From Hyaloscypha bicolor E (Eukaryota > Ascomycota > Leotiomycetes > Helotiales > Hyaloscyphaceae): DNA of 64,000 bases. The DNA lies in assembly GCF_002865645.1 (NCBI RefSeq), contig NW_020194667.1, positions 372,001 through 436,000 of the forward strand, written 5' to 3'. The position numbers were made by a program, and so were the translations under genes. Of the stretch, positions 1-10,083 are shown one piece after another (within the stretch, counting starts at the first letter, position 1; each line of letters opens with the position of its first letter). The notes beneath the pieces were generated by a model, which saw nothing but the letters and a program-made list of their open reading frames with translations, was not told the DNA's origin and did no database searches.

Positions 1-1344
1 TGTACTTTCCGGATTGCCAGGACCAGTAGATGGAGACGATGCCTGCAATCAGATACTGATTTCCCGTTAGCAAAGTTATTGTAAAGGCTGGGAGAGAAAA
101 CATACCGGAGGGCAAGTCAACGCGAGCGTAATCTCAGTACTGAATCCCAAACTCTTAACCACACTGGGGAACTATTCATCGTCAGCAAGAGTCCTTTTTT
201 TCATGGAAAAGCAAGGAAAAAACCTACGAAATTCTTAAATCCATTAGCAGCCAAATGCATATGCTGCATGAACACAAAAATCCACACTCTGTAGTCACTC
301 ATCGCCTCCCTAAGTCCCTTCCACGTCGAAACCTTGCCCTTCTCATCGACCGTATCGGCTCTAATTCTCTCACTTGCAAGCACACGCTCGTCTGGTATGA
401 GCCATCTCGTGACGGATGGGTCGTCGGGCAGGAAATGCGTGCCGCAGACCGCGACGATGAAGGTGGCGATGCCTTGCAGGATGAACAGCCAGCGCCAGCC
501 GGCGAGGCCTGCTACACCGTCCATTTTGAAGATACCGATTGCGATGAGGCCGGCAAAGGCGGTCGCGAGGATGTTGCCGGTGTAGAGAATTGCGATGCGG
601 GTTGCTACTTCGCGACGTGTATAGAAGATGGAGAGGAGATAGAGTGCGCCTCTGTGATGAGGTGTTAGATTTGGGAGCTTGGGGGTGCGAGTGGAAACTT
701 ACGGGTAGTATGGGGCTTCTGTGATACCGAGGAAGAAACGCGTGAGGAGGAGACCGATGAAGTTTTGTGAAACGCCGGTGAGGGTTGATACAATGGCCCA
801 GAGTGTCATGCAACCACTGAAAACGTAAGAATGTATCTGTCATTTTTGGAAATAGGTGACTTACCCCATGTACCAAGACGGTCTGACTCTGGTGATCAAC
901 ATGTTCGACGGGATACCTCCCAAGATATATCCAACGAACAAGATGGAAACGCAGGTAGAGTATTCTGCAGCGTCACTATCAGTATCCGTTTTCTGCGCGG
1001 AATTGAGCAGCACTTACGAGTTTCTGAGAGATTGAGATCTGCTTCAAGACTGCTCAATCGAGCAAGAGCAATGGCATTGCGATCCAAATAGTTGAGCCAA
1101 TACATCAGCCATAATGTTGGCTGCTTCAGTCAGACATGCCTAATGCAGAAGGTCAAGGTAAGAGAAGACAGACCATAATACGATAATCTAGCTTTCGCAC
1201 AAGAGCTTGCTCAATGGGATTGAGAACAACAATGGCACCAGAGTAGTCACGGACAATTCCTGCCTTTTCGGACTCTATAACGGTGCTTTCACGCGTTTGC
1301 TCCGCATGCAGAGCAACGGGCTCGAGGTCAGTCTTTTTCTCCAT
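1..1344 (-). CDS. MFS permease, allantoate/anion symporter (Dal5-like), partial at left edge
   Basis: This is the 5' part of a major facilitator superfamily permease that continues beyond base 1. By eye the exons are 1174-1344, 1018-1120, 865-964, 703-816, 228-651, 106-171 and 1-55, joined by short GT-AG introns. Family signs are the MYWLNYLDRNAIALA segment in the first membrane helix, then GYILGGIPSNMLITRVRPS, FLGITEAPYYPG and GWRWLFILQGIATFIVA. This order is that of the anion:cation symporter family around yeast Dal5, which takes up allantoate, ureidosuccinate, nicotinate or similar weak acids at the plasma membrane. The start ATG at 1344 gives a cytoplasmic N-terminus of about 50 residues (MEKKTDLEPV). 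The substrate cannot be told from the sequence. No lesion is seen in the visible exons. Confidence 0.85.
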
Positions 1345-2150
1345 GTTGAAGATAGTCTTGGACCAAAGTGATTTGGGGAAAAAGTAAGAAGAGACTAGAG
1401 AGATCGTCGGGGTGCGATCGCTGGTTTTGATACGGGGAAGTTCTGGGGAAGGCACTTGAGTTATATAGCACGCAACGAAGGATGTTGAAGAAGGAAAAAC
1501 GCCATGCATCCTCCCCGCAAAAAACTAGCAATCAAAGACTTCCAAGACTTCTCTTGACAGTTACAGGGTATGCTCCAAGCAATCGTGGCATAGCTTCGCA
1601 CCACCCCTAGCCTCCAGGGTGCTGACGACGTTACCCTGAGTGGAATACACTCCTGATCTCCAGCTCCTTGCGTCAAGACTAGAGAATATCACGGCGTGCC
1701 GTGAGGGAAACTCCACAGCCAAGGCGCGGGGCATTCATGCTCCTCCACGATACTGGCACGGTCAACTGTGCCTCACTCCCTTATCACGAGGATTTACCGG
1801 CGCTACACTCGGAGACCCCTCGATCAGTTCCCTTTCCAAGTGTGGACGCTGACTTGCATTCCTTGGAAATGCAATGATTCAGGACCGCCACTGCTGGGCG
1901 ATAAAGCTGATATGTTAAGACGTGAGAAGTGTCGGGGATCAAGCAACAAACAAGAAAAGAGGCGTAAATTCCAAGAAACGAATAAGGCCGCCTTGACAAT
2001 ATGGTATGCGGGAAAAACCCGTAGAATATGCGCCACGCACTTGGGGCCAAGATAAGTTTCGGGGCACCTTCTTGTTTCGAGAAAAGGACCAATGGAAGGG
2101 GTGACGGGTGACCTACTCGCCCCCCCCCGCACACTTCACCGCTTTCCTAA
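1345..2150. other. intergenic, upstream of the permease
   Basis: This stretch presumably holds the promoter and leader of the minus-strand permease. Short overlapping ORFs on both strands show no recognisable protein. No repeat or TIR was seen. Confidence 0.5.
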
Positions 2151-2480
2151 TTAGTACTTGGTTGGTCCTCCCCTTACATCAATTATAGGCACAGCCTGGC
2201 ACCTCCTCCACCAAGAGGTATATAAGCTTATAATAAAGTCGGTTGGGACAGCTTCCCAAGCCTCCCAAATTATCCTTCTCAATTGTAATAGCAGGATCTT
2301 GGAGGCATTGTAATAAGCTGCGTAATAGTGCTTTTGGATCCAATTCTTTATCCAATCCCACATATACTCAATAAAATTGAGATCAAGAGAGTACCGCGGC
2401 CATTTAATATATAGAATATACTGTATTTGTAAGTTGTCTTATATCTCTTTTAAGTAATAGCAAGAGGCATTATCTTGCAT
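2151..2480 (-). pseudogene. Tc1/mariner-type transposase, C-terminal relic
   Basis: On the minus strand this encodes the end of a DDE transposase. A degraded second catalytic motif (MQDNASCYYLKE, family form QDNAPxH) is followed by WPRYSLDLNFIEYMWDW, the counterpart of the family motif WPxxSPDLNPIExxW that carries the third acidic residue. The C-terminal tail runs to a stop at 2151. An in-frame TAA lies between the two motifs, and upstream of 2480 the frame is lost. The changes (stops, P to L, P to F) are transitions, as expected from RIP. It is unlike the intact element at 3375-4622 and so is a separate, older family. Confidence 0.7.
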
Positions 2481-3374
2481 TCAAATAAAGGGTTTATTGG
2501 TATTCGCATTAAGAAAGGATTTGATAATTATTCAAGATTACAGCGTTATACTTATAAGAGTCCCAGGATTGCATAGAGAGCTATGAGAGCGGATGAGGCC
2601 CATTTTGGGAGTCCCAGGGCTGTATAGAGAGTTGTGAAAGCGGAATTGGTAATGGTAGTGGTGGAGTCTCAAGGATCTCAGACAGTAAGCGTCTTCGCGG
2701 AGGAGTATTAAGGAGTCGATATATGTCCATTATACTAAAGGTCTGAATAGCTTCAATTGCGTAGTGGACAATTCTGCTGGCAGTATAAATCACTGGAGTG
2801 TAATTCTAGAAGATTCCCACGGTCCGATTGGCTGGAATCCTTGTAAGCAGACCCCTTGTAAAAGAGCCCTTGTAAAAGAGCCCTTGTAATGTCTCGGGTT
2901 GCCCTTTTAAAGCTTACTGTAATTGTCAGCCCACTACAGGGATTTTATCGGCGAACCAGCTGGAATTTACAGGATGGCCTGACCAATCACCTGTTCAGAT
3001 TCCAAATTTTCTCGCTGTATGTACTTCGTTAAATACTGGTCAATGCTCGTTAATCTTCAAAGCACCCTGTACGTACAGTAGTAAGCACACTCGGCTTGTT
3101 CTAGAAAAGGGAATTGGCGTGCGGAAGTGGTGTCGAGCTGACTCGTTGTTGCATTTGAGAACCAATTTACTGGACGCCACTTGCTGTCGACCGTGCGAGA
3201 TCTTGGATTTGAATATTGACAAAGTCGGGAGATTATGGAAATCATGAGGAAGAGTGCGGGATTTGTAGGAGGAGAGTTGTGAAGGGATTGTTTGTGAGGA
3301 AATGGGTCGAGGCACATGGAGGAGCCGCTAAGTGGGGCGCAGCAGCTTCACCACCAAGACTTGACAGCACCTTA
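2481..3374. other. intergenic, AT-rich transposon debris
   Basis: Upstream of the Tc1 relic the sequence has no convincing gene. It holds a small tandem repeat at about 2851-2889. The segment 3300-3374 is the left flank of the intact Tc1-like insertion. Confidence 0.4.
2851..2889. repeat. short tandem repeat, about 15-bp unit
   Basis: The motif CCCTTGTAAAAGAG is repeated about three times head to tail, the last copy truncated. Confidence 0.6.
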
Positions 3375-3407
3375 CGAGCCTACCGACTAAAGTCCGTGTT
3401 TTTAGCG
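3375..3407 (+). repeat. left TIR of Tc1-like element
   Basis: This 33-bp repeat is the exact reverse complement of 4590-4622. Similarity continues imperfectly inward (AGTGTTTTCCCCACC against a similar inner right end). Confidence 0.9.
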
Positions 3408-3436
3408 AGTGTTTTCCCCACCAACCTTCACTATCA

Positions 3437-4546
3437 ATGCCTCCCGCCACGCCCCCCCTTGACTTTACCCACCAACCAGGCGATGAAATCCCTACTAAAC
3501 ATAAGGAGGCGATACGCCAGCTATACGGCTTTGCTAAGATACCAGTTGAGCAGCTTATGACACGATACGGGCTCGTGCGGTCAACAGTTGAGAAGATATT
3601 GCGATACGACGTTCCCGAGCGCTCGCGCATTACTCGTACCGGGAGACCCTCTCTTCTTACCGATATACAAACCGATGAGATAATCGAATACTTGTCCGAA
3701 TCGTGGGAGCATCGAATCCTTAACTTCGGCCTCCTTCGTGACGAATTACACCTTGAATGCACTGTGAAGACCCTTGAGCGCCGGCTCAAACAACGAGGGT
3801 ATTTTAGGTGTGTGGCCTGCCAGAAACCCTACCTCACAGCAGCTCAGGTTCTCGCACGATTCCTCTGGGCAATCACACATATATTCTGGACGACGGAATG
3901 GCTAAAGGTCCTCTGGTCTGATGAGGTTACCTTCTTAGTCGGGGGCAGGACGGTCAAGGAAAGAGTGACAAGAAACAAGGACGAACGTACGCACCCGACG
4001 TGTATCCAGCACCAGTTTCATCGCGGGCACACGACACCAGTCAATGCGTGGGGTGCAATTGGATATGGCTATAAGAGTCCTTTACTCTTTGTTCACGGAT
4101 CTGGCAAGAAGGGAGCCTTTTGCCAGAAGGATTACCTGGCACAAGTACTGGCGCCGCATATCGAGGGTATTGTGGAAGCCTTTGCGGCCATTACTCACCT
4201 ACTTCGCCCCTCCGCCGAGCCTTTATTTATGGAAGATGGTAACTCTGCTCATGGCCACGAGTCTGTTCGCAATTGCTGTGCTCGCTGGCGTACGGAGCAT
4301 GGTATTATATTAATGCCCCATCCCTCTACAAGCCCTGATATGAACCCAATTGAGAAGTGTTGGAGGAGGATCAAGCAGGCATTGCACAGACGGCGCCACC
4401 AACCCACTACGGAGGCTGAGATGGAAGCGATGGTCTTAGAGGAGTGGGACCGCATACCACAAGATTGGATAAATGAGCTAGTTTTAAAGCAGGAGCATTG
4501 GGTCCATGTACTTATGCAGCGTCACGGGTGGTCAACTCCTAATTAA
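3437..4546 (+). CDS. DDE transposase, Tc1/mariner-like, intact
   Basis: A single 369-residue ORF fills the element and lies 30 bp inside the left TIR. The N-terminal third has a helix-turn-helix (MTRYGLVRSTVEKILRYD) expected to bind the TIR. The catalytic triad of the DDE_3 fold is visible: VLWSDEVTFL (first Asp, about residue 160), PLFMEDGNSAHGH (second Asp, about residue 265) and PSTSPDMNPIEKCWRRIK (Glu, about residue 305). The family performs cut-and-paste transposition in the nucleus. The length is normal for the family and no stop or frameshift is present, so the enzyme may be functional; this is inference from intactness only. The ATG at 3437 is the first in frame that leaves the HTH complete. 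Confidence 0.88.
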   Translation: MPPATPPLDFTHQPGDEIPTKHKEAIRQLYGFAKIPVEQLMTRYGLVRSTVEKILRYDVPERSRITRTGRPSLLTDIQTDEIIEYLSESWEHRILNFGLLRDELHLECTVKTLERRLKQRGYFRCVACQKPYLTAAQVLARFLWAITHIFWTTEWLKVLWSDEVTFLVGGRTVKERVTRNKDERTHPTCIQHQFHRGHTTPVNAWGAIGYGYKSPLLFVHGSGKKGAFCQKDYLAQVLAPHIEGIVEAFAAITHLLRPSAEPLFMEDGNSAHGHESVRNCCARWRTEHGIILMPHPSTSPDMNPIEKCWRRIKQALHRRRHQPTTEAEMEAMVLEEWDRIPQDWINELVLKQEHWVHVLMQRHGWSTPN

Positions 4547-4589
4547 ATGCTGATTATATACTTTGCGATAGTGAAGCGTGGGTGGTGTT

Positions 4590-4622
4590 CGCTAAAAACA
4601 CGGACTTTAGTCGGTAGGCTCG
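4590..4622 (-). repeat. right TIR of Tc1-like element
   Basis: Exact reverse complement of 3375-3407. Confidence 0.9.
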
Positions 4623-5642
4623 TTAGCACAGGCGTAGGGATGGTAAACTTTACACTTTACATACTTTACGGAAAGTAGTCGTACTGAAGCTCGCGTAAAG
4701 TAGGTATAAATAGAGTATAATTCAGGATACGTAGTCTTAATAGTTATCTCCAAACGCCTGAAAATCAGTACCCCCCCTGAAACTCCTATAAGCCCTAAAG
4801 TGTACCCTGAATTGTGCCCTAAACCTCTAGAATAGCCTTAATTATGTCACCCGCCTCCGCTTACTAATTAGTTCAATTAATATAAACTCGTCCATTTTAA
4901 AGTCCTCTGGAAGTATCGTTCGAAGTATTATAAAGTCGTCTTCTAAATCAAGCCTTTATATCTCAATAGCCTCTGGATCAAGTGGATCATTTACTTCAAC
5001 CCTCCCTATTTACTTTACTTTCTCCTTTACCCTCCTATTTATATATCTATTACCAAATCTGTCCTCCTTTATAATAATAAACAGATATTGACTAGAATGA
5101 ATAATAAAGCTAAGGTTCGCCGATTAACCAAGTCACTTATACTAGGGCAGGCAAAGGAAATAAGCTTTGAGGATATTGAGGAGGTATAAGCAGCGCATCT
5201 ATAAAGAATGATATGGAGTGGATGGAAATTCGTTCGGGGTGGCATATACGAGAATAACTCAAGAGAGTGCTCTATATTTAACATAGTATCCCTGGGCATG
5301 GGCAAGGGAAGAGCCTCTCGAAGGAGGAGAGCGGCCAGAATGGGTTCGATTCCCTAGTTAGGTGGCCACCTGGCCAGGCGTAGTATATAAGAGATAGAGT
5401 GGCCGGGGTCCTCCTTTCTTAGACATTATCCCACCCACGAAGCACTGTTGGTGGGACTGCTTTTGTATATATTGCAGCCTGAGGCGCGTGCAACTCTCCT
5501 CTCTTTAGCCTGAAAAACGTACGAGCTAGTAAGGAATCAAAAACAAGAACTTGCCATCTGTAAAGAATGATATTAAGGTTAAGGGGAAGTGTGGTCGGAA
5601 GTGTAAGAGTGCTGCCTAGAGCTAGATGAGCTAGAGGCGGAT

Positions 5643-5674
5643 GAGCTAGAGCTAGAGCTAGAGCTAGAGCTAGA
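5643..5674. repeat. GAGCTA hexamer tandem repeat
   Basis: About five consecutive copies of GAGCTA, with diverged copies just upstream from about 5617. Confidence 0.8.
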
Positions 5675-6006
5675 AGTTGCGCAGATGATATGAGACTGTT
5701 GTATGAAAGAATAGAGAATTGTTTCTCATTTCCTTTAGTTCGGATTTGGTTTTATGGGGGCAGGAAATCGGATACAATTAATAACGTTTGTAGCATTCTC
5801 GGCGTAATAGATGAAGATGGAGTTATGGTCCGCCTGCAAGTCATTAGCAAGCAGTCTTTATATCGAGGCCAGACTCTTAACTTAACGATCTCGCAATAAG
5901 ACGAAAGCATACCGTCTGAGAAGCCTGCACCACTGCGGCCTATTTGTTGCCTGATACAGTACCATTTCAACTCTCCACTAACCTCGCCAGCTCGTGACAT
6001 CCTACC

Positions 6007-6012
<6 letters not shown>

Positions 6013-6038
<26 letters not shown>
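6013..6038. repeat. (TG)13 microsatellite
   Basis: Thirteen consecutive TG dinucleotides. Confidence 0.95.
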
Positions 6039-6039
<1 letters not shown>

Positions 6040-6600
6040 ATCCGTACATCTGCGCGGTGCGCAGCCGTCTCATACAGGTGCCATAAGGAGTTCGACTTGC
6101 ATCTACTCTCTGCAGGCAGAAACTGCGCAAATGGCTGGTACCTTAAAACGTCTTCATTAGAACTGCTGCTTCCGTTGCCTGACTTCATTAATACTAACCT
6201 AAAATAGTGGGATGATCCTGAGTGGCGGTTCTTCTTCCACTTGGTAATTCTGGTATATCTTGCAAGGGATATACTCTGAGGCCTTAATCCAGAACTGCCG
6301 AGGGAGGTTGGCCCACGTGTCCTTCCACTATAAGTGCTTCTGCTCCCTATGCTTGCAACGGTCGCAGGTCTCTAGTGCTACCTTCGGGTTCCGTTTATTA
6401 ATGGTGTGAGTTATCTGAATGAAGCCCAGTTGATTAGGCTGTAACTGGTACAGATGGGACAGGGACCGGAATATACTCCGCTGTGGTTCGTGCAACAGGA
6501 AGAGCAGTGGTTTTGGGCGGCTGTGCACATCTTGTCTCAAAGTATGGGTGGAAATAGTTTATACCAGCGATCCTCCACCGAGGATTAATACGAAGACAGC

Positions 6601-7066
6601 GGCATAAAGTATCGGGAATACAGGGCATTGGGAGACTTTTAGGCTCTCCAGCGTATAGATCAAGCTAGCAAACTCGCTACAAGGCCCTATATTTCCAGGC
6701 CCTTCCCCTAAAAGCAGCATTTACGCCTTCGACAAGGGCTACCACACCTTTTCAGGGCTTCTTCCCTGTACTTACAAGGGAGCCTTCGCTAAAGGGGCCT
6801 ATTCCTTCGTCCGGCAAGACATAGTCCACGCTAGCAAGGGGGCCTGGCTCAGGGCGAAAAGGCAATAGATGACTAATAAGTTTATAAGCAAAGGGACGAC
6901 TTTCCGGTCTGAGCCAGGCCCCCTTGCTAGTATAGACTATGTCTCGCCGGACGAAGGGATAATAGTTGCTTGTTTGGCATCCGAGCGCTATGGTTGCTCT
7001 GCCCTAAATTCACACCCTATAGAGCACTAAGGGTCAAAATGCCCTGTATTCCCGATACTTTATGCC
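6601..7066. mobile_element. inverted-repeat (MITE-like) element hosting a nested miniature piggyBac
   Basis: A 29-bp sequence at 6601-6629 (GGCATAAAGTATCGGGAATA and onward) occurs as its exact reverse complement at 7038-7066. A few more bases outward match imperfectly. The roughly 470-bp unit has no ORF. A related single copy of the right end lies at 12209-12237, beyond the piggyBac element. The family is not recognised. The miniature piggyBac at 6802-6959 is inserted within this unit. Confidence 0.6.
6802..6959. mobile_element. miniature (MITE) derivative of the piggyBac element, copy 1
   Basis: A 158-bp element with TIRs of about 60 bp. Its outer ends (TTCCTTCGTCCGG on the left, reverse complement of TCCCTTCGTCCGG on the right) match the ends of the piggyBac at 9951-12021, as does the following CTAGCAAGGGGG block. 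It is flanked by TA on both sides (6800-6801 and 6960-6961). There is no coding capacity, so it would depend on a transposase in trans. Confidence 0.8.
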
Positions 7067-7832
7067 ATTGTCTTTATAGTAACAAAATACTATATATAAT
7101 TTTCTCTTTTATTATTTAATAAGGTTTTAATTAAATTTATTTTAACTTAAAAAAACTATATATATTATTAATTTAAGTATTAATATAGCTAGTATTTTAA
7201 GGATTATAACTTAGTTATATAACTCGGAAGTAATAGGATATATAAGCAAGTAACGGGACACGAGTATATAACCTTGTATTATATATATACGGGCCTTTTT
7301 TTTTTAGATTAGACCCAATTAAATATAGCAGATTTAAGAGAAGTATATTAATACTATCTCTTTATCTAGTAAAATATAGTTTATACTAGTAAGGGGGCCC
7401 GACTTAGGGCGAAAAGGTAATTTATAACTAATAAGTTTCTAAGTAAAGGAACGTCTTTTTGGCCTGAGCCAGGTTCCCCTTATTAGTACGGATCATGTCT
7501 TACTAGACAAAGGGATAATTAGAAAGTTAAGATTAAAAAGAGAGCGGATTAGTTATAAATTAGGCAGGGACTAGAGAATATTATAATATAGAGTTAAAAG
7601 CTTTTCTTAGTATTGAAATCAAATACTGTGAGGCTATTTTCCTCTACCTTGTATCTATATACTAGGAACGGAATTCTAGACGAGAAAACCCAACCGTGGG
7701 TGCTTATAATATACCCGCAAATCGAACCGAGAACACTTTTCCTTATAATCATGTTACCTTCTTATATATCGTCTCCAAATCTGGATCTATTATCGTTATT
7801 GCATCTCGGAAGTCGATAACTTATTATTACCC
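7067..7832. other. AT-rich, RIP-like segment upstream of the secreted-protein gene
   Basis: This stretch is almost entirely A/T and has no gene. It contains the second, mutated miniature element (7357-7515). The part after 7516 presumably includes the promoter of the gene at 7833. Confidence 0.5.
7357..7515. mobile_element. miniature piggyBac derivative, copy 2, RIP-mutated
   Basis: It aligns along its whole length with copy 1 at 6802-6959. Nearly all differences near the ends are C-to-T or G-to-A (for example TCCGGCAAGACA became TCTAGTAAAATA). TA flanks both sides (7355-7356 and 7516-7517). Confidence 0.75.
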
Positions 7833-9728
7833 ATGTTTTTCTTCAAGTTTTCCGTCAACCGCTCTCTATTCCTGCGGATTTCAACTATCTGTATTATACT
7901 ACTAAGCCTTCTGTGTCCCTCTGCTTGCCATGGTTCTGGCGTCTCTAGTTCTCGCGGACGACAATCGACATCGACAGATATAGCAGTGTCTACTTCTCGA
8001 AGCACAAGAGCGATTAGTTCGACCAGTAGGGTGCCTTTAGTTTCGCACAATATATCAACCCCCTCTAGTTGGTCTACATCGACCCTTAGTCGAAAGCACC
8101 GAGAAAGCAATAATGGTGGAACTATATCAGCTTTAGTCTATAATAAATCTACAACAAGTCAACGAGCCTATACACCGTCATCTTTGACTACCAGGGGAAC
8201 TACGTCAACTTCAATCCATAATAAATCCCCAACAAGTCAGCGAGCCTATGTATCGTCAACTTTGACTACTATACCACCGCCTCCTCCGCCTCCTCCACCT
8301 CCTCCACCTCCTCTGCCACCTCCACCTCCGCCTCCAGCCTCTCCACCTCCTGCCACTCAACCTACGTCACCTCCTCATAGCACTACTAGCACATCAATTC
8401 CGACACCGACACCGATACCGTCGACAGAAATATGCAGTAAAAGTAGTGATTGCGAGGGCTCATCATGTTCACTCGAAGAAGCCCGATCTCTCCAAGATCT
8501 AGCTTTACCTGCTTTGTTTAAGCGTGAGATGGCGGGTCCAGAGAATTACGGCGGCGATGTGACTAGATTTTTCTTAACAGAGCTATATAGGGCAAGGGTA
8601 CGCGGGCAATTATTGGATATTATGAGAAACGGGGGAGCGGACAGGCTAGAATATTTTCGAGAACAGGATCTTACTACTGGTGTGACTAGCCTTTTTGGGT
8701 GTACTTCGATTATTATTATATCAAAAGGAGCCGTATGGGTATCGCATTGGTGGGAAGGTCCCTTTTTCCTCACAGCAAATTTCGATCAATTTCGAGACGG
8801 CGTCCTTACACCCCTAATTAACGGAGCTGGATCGGAAAATGGGGACGACGGAATGCCGGGCCTTGGCGGGCTCACCGGCCCTACGCAACCCTTTGAGCCC
8901 TTATATGAGCCTCGAGCCTTTATTATGTCCCCCAGGGTACGAGATGGTCACGATACTTTCGAATATGCGGGTAAAATCCGTATGATAGAACTTATGCTCC
9001 AATCCCTATTTCCCCATATTCAAATTACAACATATATGTACAGTAAGAATACGATCGGAGCGAAAAGTGTCAGGTCACCTCTTGGGAAAATCCTTATTCA
9101 ATACAGTGCTACTGAACCAGGCTGTAAGAGAAAATACAGGATTTGGGTAGAGGCTCAGGAGTTGCTTGAAGAGTCCTGGCCGGCAGCTGAAGGACTACCG
9201 AATATTAGTTCACAAGATGTGAATACTTGTGGGAGCAGTTCGACAATCGCCTCTTCTGACTATTCTACGAGTAGGAGCAGTTCGACAATCACCTCTTCTG
9301 ACTATTCTACGAGTAGGAGGAGCTCGACAATCACCTCTTCCGGCTATTCTACCAGCTTCTATGCCAGCACCTCTACTAGCAGTTCTCTGGCAGAGGTAGA
9401 GACGATGAGCTCATCCCAAACGATTTCGACCACAATTCCGGCGGGTGCTACACCATGCCCTAGCTCAGGAGATTTTGATTTTCTGCCCTGCCCGGACGGT
9501 GAAGACCAATCTATCGCAGTAATGGAAGAAAATCCAGTAGCTAGCGGAGATGGTTTTGCGTATAACCTGTACTCTGCCTGTAACAATGCTCCAGTTACTG
9601 TAATACTCAACTGGCCTAATGGCACGGCGTTAATCAAGACATTAGGTCTTGTAGTCAACGAGTTTGATACACCTGGAAATCTGGAACCATGCTTATTTTG
9701 GACCGTGGCTACTGCCGTGGTCACGTGA
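7833..9728 (+). CDS. secreted Ser/Thr- and Pro-rich protein with an unassigned central domain
   Basis: A single 631-residue ORF without a visible intron. Residues 1-34 form a signal peptide with a long hydrophobic core (ISTICIILLSLLCPSACHG). Residues 35-145 are Ser/Thr-rich and contain two copies of NKSxTSQRAY. Residues of about 146-180 are a proline run. Residues of about 200-430 are a compact domain including GCTSIIIISKGAVWVSHWWE, FDQFRDGVLTPLI and GKILIQYSA. I believe this pattern recurs in uncharacterised ascomycete secreted proteins, but I cannot name a family. Residues of about 467-509 are three 14-residue repeats of the type SSSTITSSDYSTSR. A C-terminal Cys-containing part of about 120 residues follows. 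The S/T-rich parts predict heavy O-glycosylation. It has no GPI-type C-terminus. It lies between transposons, and its function is unknown. Confidence 0.75.
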   Translation: MFFFKFSVNRSLFLRISTICIILLSLLCPSACHGSGVSSSRGRQSTSTDIAVSTSRSTRAISSTSRVPLVSHNISTPSSWSTSTLSRKHRESNNGGTISALVYNKSTTSQRAYTPSSLTTRGTTSTSIHNKSPTSQRAYVSSTLTTIPPPPPPPPPPPPPLPPPPPPPASPPPATQPTSPPHSTTSTSIPTPTPIPSTEICSKSSDCEGSSCSLEEARSLQDLALPALFKREMAGPENYGGDVTRFFLTELYRARVRGQLLDIMRNGGADRLEYFREQDLTTGVTSLFGCTSIIIISKGAVWVSHWWEGPFFLTANFDQFRDGVLTPLINGAGSENGDDGMPGLGGLTGPTQPFEPLYEPRAFIMSPRVRDGHDTFEYAGKIRMIELMLQSLFPHIQITTYMYSKNTIGAKSVRSPLGKILIQYSATEPGCKRKYRIWVEAQELLEESWPAAEGLPNISSQDVNTCGSSSTIASSDYSTSRSSSTITSSDYSTSRRSSTITSSGYSTSFYASTSTSSSLAEVETMSSSQTISTTIPAGATPCPSSGDFDFLPCPDGEDQSIAVMEENPVASGDGFAYNLYSACNNAPVTVILNWPNGTALIKTLGLVVNEFDTPGNLEPCLFWTVATAVVT

Positions 9729-9888
9729 CTACCACTTAGCTAGTATTGGAATGGAAGTTTGTGTGATTCCAGATCATGCTTTTGTATGTAATCAAGTATA
9801 TACGTGGAATCACGTAAGCTCGGTCGAGCCTATTAAAGGGCCCGAACGTGTAGGAATGAAAACGTTGCGTCCTTTTCAGTGTGTCAAA

Positions 9889-9909
9889 TGATTAGATTAG
9901 ATTAGATTA
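9889..9909. repeat. ATTAG pentamer repeat
   Basis: About four head-to-tail copies of GATTA/ATTAG lie just before the piggyBac left end. Confidence 0.85.
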
Positions 9910-9952
9910 ATGCCCTAAGTATGAGCGCTGTAATTTAGCGATGTACGTACTA

Positions 9953-10083
9953 TCCCTTCGTCCGGTGAGACATGTCCACACGCTAGCAAGGGGGTGTGCC
10001 GCACTGAACAGGGGGGGCTCGCCTGGCACAGGGAGCATAATAATTATGTACCTTTGCATATAAATTTATTAGTAAGCTACATC
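9953..10083 (+). repeat. left TIR of piggyBac element
   Basis: 131 bp that match 11889-12019 in inverse orientation with very few mismatches. The transposase stop codon (10069-10071) lies inside this TIR. Confidence 0.85.

Larger units (their letters stand above)
3375..4622 (+). mobile_element. complete Tc1/mariner-like DNA transposon
   Basis: The element is bounded by perfect 33-bp terminal inverted repeats at 3375-3407 and 4590-4622 (outer end CGAGCCTACCGAC) and contains one uninterrupted transposase ORF. TTA abuts both ends (3372-3374 and 4623-4625), so the target duplication is TTA, or TA if the boundary is moved by one base. The absence of stops and the identical TIRs suggest recent insertion compared with the decayed copies nearby. 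Confidence 0.88.
4623..6600. other. gene-poor, AT-rich transposon debris with simple repeats
   Basis: No gene could be supported. The words TCTRTAAAGAATGATAT occur near 5198 and 5558, which suggests old repeated DNA. A tRNA B-box-like word (GGGTTCGATTCCC, 5342-5354) stands without a matching A box or cloverleaf. On the minus strand near 6330-6400 the peptide ETCDRCKHREQKH looks like a zinc-ribbon scrap of a transposon protein. Simple repeats are listed separately. Confidence 0.4.

Noticed and set aside
255..668. Plus-strand ORF of 137 codons
   Set aside because: Antisense shadow of MFS permease exon 5.
5342..5354. tRNA gene or SINE suggested by GGGTTCGATTCCC
   Set aside because: No A box or cloverleaf-compatible stems around it; a lone B-box-like word is weak evidence.
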